From assembly GCA_015852425.1 (NCBI GenBank), contig JAAAIG010000669.1, forward strand, positions 1 to 20,944: a stretch of 20,944 bases of DNA, written 5' to 3'. The first letter of the stretch is position 1; each line of letters opens with the position of its first letter. Positions 18,460-20,944 of this stretch are shown one piece after another. The stretch comes from Gryganskiella cystojenkinii. Taxonomy: Eukaryota > Mortierellomycota > Mortierellomycetes > Mortierellales > Mortierellaceae. The position numbers and the translations under genes are program-made. The notes under the pieces were generated by a model. The model ran no database searches. It worked only from the letters and a program-made list of their open reading frames with translations, and had not been told where the DNA came from.

Positions 18460-20686
18460 ATGGCTACACATCTGTCTATCATTTTTTTTTTACATTTTTT
18501 TACACTTTTCTCTAAGGTTCACTTATAAACCTCGTTTCTGACTGCGTGTTTTTTTTTGGAAATTCCAGGACTGTCTCCCTAGCCCTCGAACTCTTCTTCC
18601 ACCTGCGTTGCCACCGCCAGTCGACTCTTGTGAGCTCAATCGCTGCAGTAACGGCCATCATCATCAGAGGAGCACGACAAACCTTGTCTCGCTCCCGCAC
18701 CCCTTGTCCTTCTCATCGCCTTTGTCTTCTTCTTTGCCCAGGGTGCATACGAAAACAAAAGCAGCATCCTCACCTTGCAATTGCACTCTTGATTCCACTC
18801 TTTGCGTCACTTCTTACCCTTTTACTTCCTCGCACCTTATCAATCTAAACTCACAACCTCAAGATCGCCCTACCACTCTTAAACACCTTGGCGACAACAC
18901 CCCACCTACACAAGAAGAATTCGATTGTCGACTAGACCCTGCCCCAACTATACCCATCAACACCAGTGTTGAATCTGGACACACGAACAGCCACAGCAGC
19001 GCCATCTTTCCAGAAAGAATCCCTCTCACTGAACGGACGATTGATACAGAAGAAGAAATCAAAGCAACGGTGACAACAGCAGCCCAGCGACCACTCTCAC
19101 CAACTCCAGTCCAGGTGCCAGCCACAACATTATTGCCACCAACCGTGTCACTATCTACGACAGCATCAACAAACACAAACAAAACAGCAACGAAAACAAA
19201 AACTACAGAGCCATCATCAGAACTTTCTTCTCCTTCTTCTTCAACAACAACAACAAAAAAAGCAGCAACAACGACGGAAGAAGCATCCTCAGAATCTGAC
19301 TCAACGATCGTTATTGATAGCCTCACAATTGCAGAGGTCGATCTGTCTCCGTCTTCTTCGAGCTCTCCTCCTTCCCCGTTGGTCGGCTCGCTCCAACCTT
19401 GCTCCTTGTCTCCTCTGCCTTGTATTAACAAGAGTTTCTTTGAGACCAACAAGAGCATTGATAGGATTAGCAACAACAGCAGCGACATAAGCAGCATAAG
19501 CGTCGATAATAGCCTGGCTACTGGCTCTACTACGGACACGGCCGTCACCACAGCAAAGAAGACAACGGCACACGATAGAGAAGAGACACAAGCCATCAAC
19601 TCGTCCACAATGCCTGCGTTCGTCCCGACCTCTCCCTCGATTTCTTACGCTTCATCCTCGTCTTCACCCTTTCCTCCTCCATCTTTTTCTTCTTCCTCCT
19701 CCACTTCAGACTCGGCTTTGACCTCATCCTTGTCTTCTTCCCTCTCTTCCTCTTTCTCGTCCTCCACCTCTTCTTCTTCTTCCTCTTCATCCTCATCCTC
19801 TTCCCCCACAGATAAATCTTCTGTTAAACCATCATCAGCAACAACAATATCGTCTGTTGACGCCAGCAAGAGACAGCCTTCGCTCGACCTTTTGAATTCT
19901 CCCTCACTTTCACTCTCACTTTCTTTCTCAGAATCGTTCTCGTCCTCTCTTCTTTCCTTTGACGATTTGGACTCTTTACCCTCACCGTCATTGACCTCCT
20001 CTCCACTCGCCTCACCCTCATCGCCAACCTCTTCTTCTTCTTTTCCTCTATGGCATACACATCCCGCAAAACCTATTGAGAACCACACCGCAGGACCATC
20101 ATCGTCCAGAGCAGATCAAACAACAAAGGAGGCTCCCACTCTCTCGGTTGATACCACAATCTCACATTCTTCCTTTCAATCTTCTTCTACAGCCTCACTC
20201 TCTTCATCCTCTTCTTCAATACAACTGTCGCCAACCTCAGACCGATTCCCTATCGCTTCCCGTCACACTTCGCAACCAACAACGCCAACCCAGGGTCATC
20301 ATCGCCGTCGGTCGTTTAGCAGTTCTGGACCAAAATCGACGTCTCCCTCATCGACTTCTCGTACGACTGTCCCACCAAGATCAGTCTCTTCCTCAACGAT
20401 CCCCACACTTTTGAGAACACCAGTCAGGACCATCATTCTCCCTGAATTAGGTGGTATCAACATGGCCCGTAGACAATCCTGTAGCGATCTCCCGCCAACC
20501 TCTATTATCATCCCACCTTACTCTCGTTCATCCTCTCCACCGTTTGTTACCAAGGCGAGCTCACATTCTAAATCAGCCAGCACAGATATGCGGTCCATGT
20601 CCGTGAAGAGTCGGCTCTTGCGGAATTGGATCGGACAGACGGGTCAACAAGAGTACAAGGTCTTGGAGCGATCTCTAGCACGGTAA
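18460..20686 (+). CDS. Ser/Thr-rich low-complexity protein, start unresolved
   Basis: A frame of about 2.1 kb is open from 18542 to the stop at 20684-20686, but its first in-frame ATG is at 19610 (context cacaATGcc, giving 358 residues). An upstream exon is likely, because the preceding kilobase stays open and reads as plausible Ser/Thr-rich protein. One candidate is ATG 18460 in a strong context (cccgccATGg), spliced from 18516 to 18569. That 52-nt intron keeps the frame, but its donor gttcac is weak. The protein has long Ser runs and basic phospho-type motifs (RRRSFSSS, RRQSCSDL). Its less repetitive C-terminus (about 610-692) has SVKSRLLRNWIGQTG. It ends at SLAR, where gtaaat could instead be a donor; splicing to the ttttag at 20734 would add one residue before a stop. 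Function is unknown. A signalling or cytoskeletal scaffold is possible but unsupported. Confidence 0.5.
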
Positions 20687-20944
20687 ATACACCAAGAAAA
20701 CAATCCGAACAGGCTTCGCAATTTTTTTTTTTAGTTGGTGAGATCGTGGCACAGTTTCCGATCAGTCGTCGACACAGCGCACTTCTGTCCCCCCTTGTGT
20801 TAAAATAGGAGGCGGAGGGAAGAAAAAAGGGAGGGGTGCCTGTGTTTGCGAAAAACACTTCTGCACTTGTCGGACTGGGGAGCACAAAAAATGCAGATCC
20901 CCTATTGTTTTTGACGTTTTTTGCTGTTTGAGGTGTTCCCTACC
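20687..20944. other. Right edge, no supported gene
   Basis: 258 bp after the last stop. It contains a T-run with ag (20722-20734) that could be a 3' splice site of a continuing gene. I see no frame here that clearly continues the upstream protein. Confidence 0.35.

Noticed and set aside
18859..19608. 249-codon minus-strand frame, hydrophobic and Val/Leu-rich
   Set aside because: It is the antisense reading of a Ser/Thr-codon repeat region. Such shadows are naturally long.
19645..20088. Minus-strand Glu/Asp/Lys-rich frame
   Set aside because: It is the antisense of poly-Ser codons (TCT/TCC/TCA), not an independent gene.

Overview
This window reads as nuclear DNA of a filamentous fungus, most likely an early-diverging zygomycete of the Mortierella type. 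The evidence is short GT-AG introns (mostly 93-145 nt), pyrimidine-rich leaders ahead of start codons, many Ser/Thr/Gln/Asn-rich low-complexity proteins, and fungal cell-wall and sterol-glucoside enzyme families. The lineage is an inference from style and families; no ribosomal or other marker is present. I see no tRNA, rRNA, CRISPR array, viral gene or bacterial-type operon.

Layout: 1-2561 is gene-poor and carries an imperfect inverted-repeat element (about 1556-2040) with a cluster of CCGAAA/TTTCGG palindromes on its right side. 2562-4970 (minus) is a five-exon gene for a low-complexity, probably nuclear protein; I rebuilt it from splice sites, and it includes a 42-nt exon next to a 54-nt (AG)n microsatellite. 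A 451-bp divergent promoter follows. 5422-7563 (plus) is a single-exon DEAD-box-type RNA helicase resembling DDX59, with a DEVD box and a disturbed motif VI. 7799-9298 is the mitochondrial ubiquinone-pathway prenyltransferase COQ2 (3 exons). 9832-11548 is a secreted or membrane-anchored GH16 cell-wall glucanase/transglycosylase with a Cys-rich chitin-binding-like module (4 exons). 12365-16694 is a large GH5 steryl-glucosidase/glucocerebrosidase-like enzyme (7 exons) that ends in a CaaX-type prenylation signal. 17205-17915 is an unrecognised Ser-rich ORF. 18460-20686 is a long Ser/Thr-rich ORF whose start is unresolved.

The genes do not form an obvious pathway cluster. They are housekeeping genes (helicase, COQ2), cell-wall and lipid-glycoside enzymes (GH16, GH5) and low-complexity proteins, as in an ordinary fungal chromosome arm. 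The points most worth following are the CaaX box on the GH5 enzyme, the altered helicase motifs, the inverted-repeat element, and the structure of the minus-strand gene. I found no convincing new multi-gene system.
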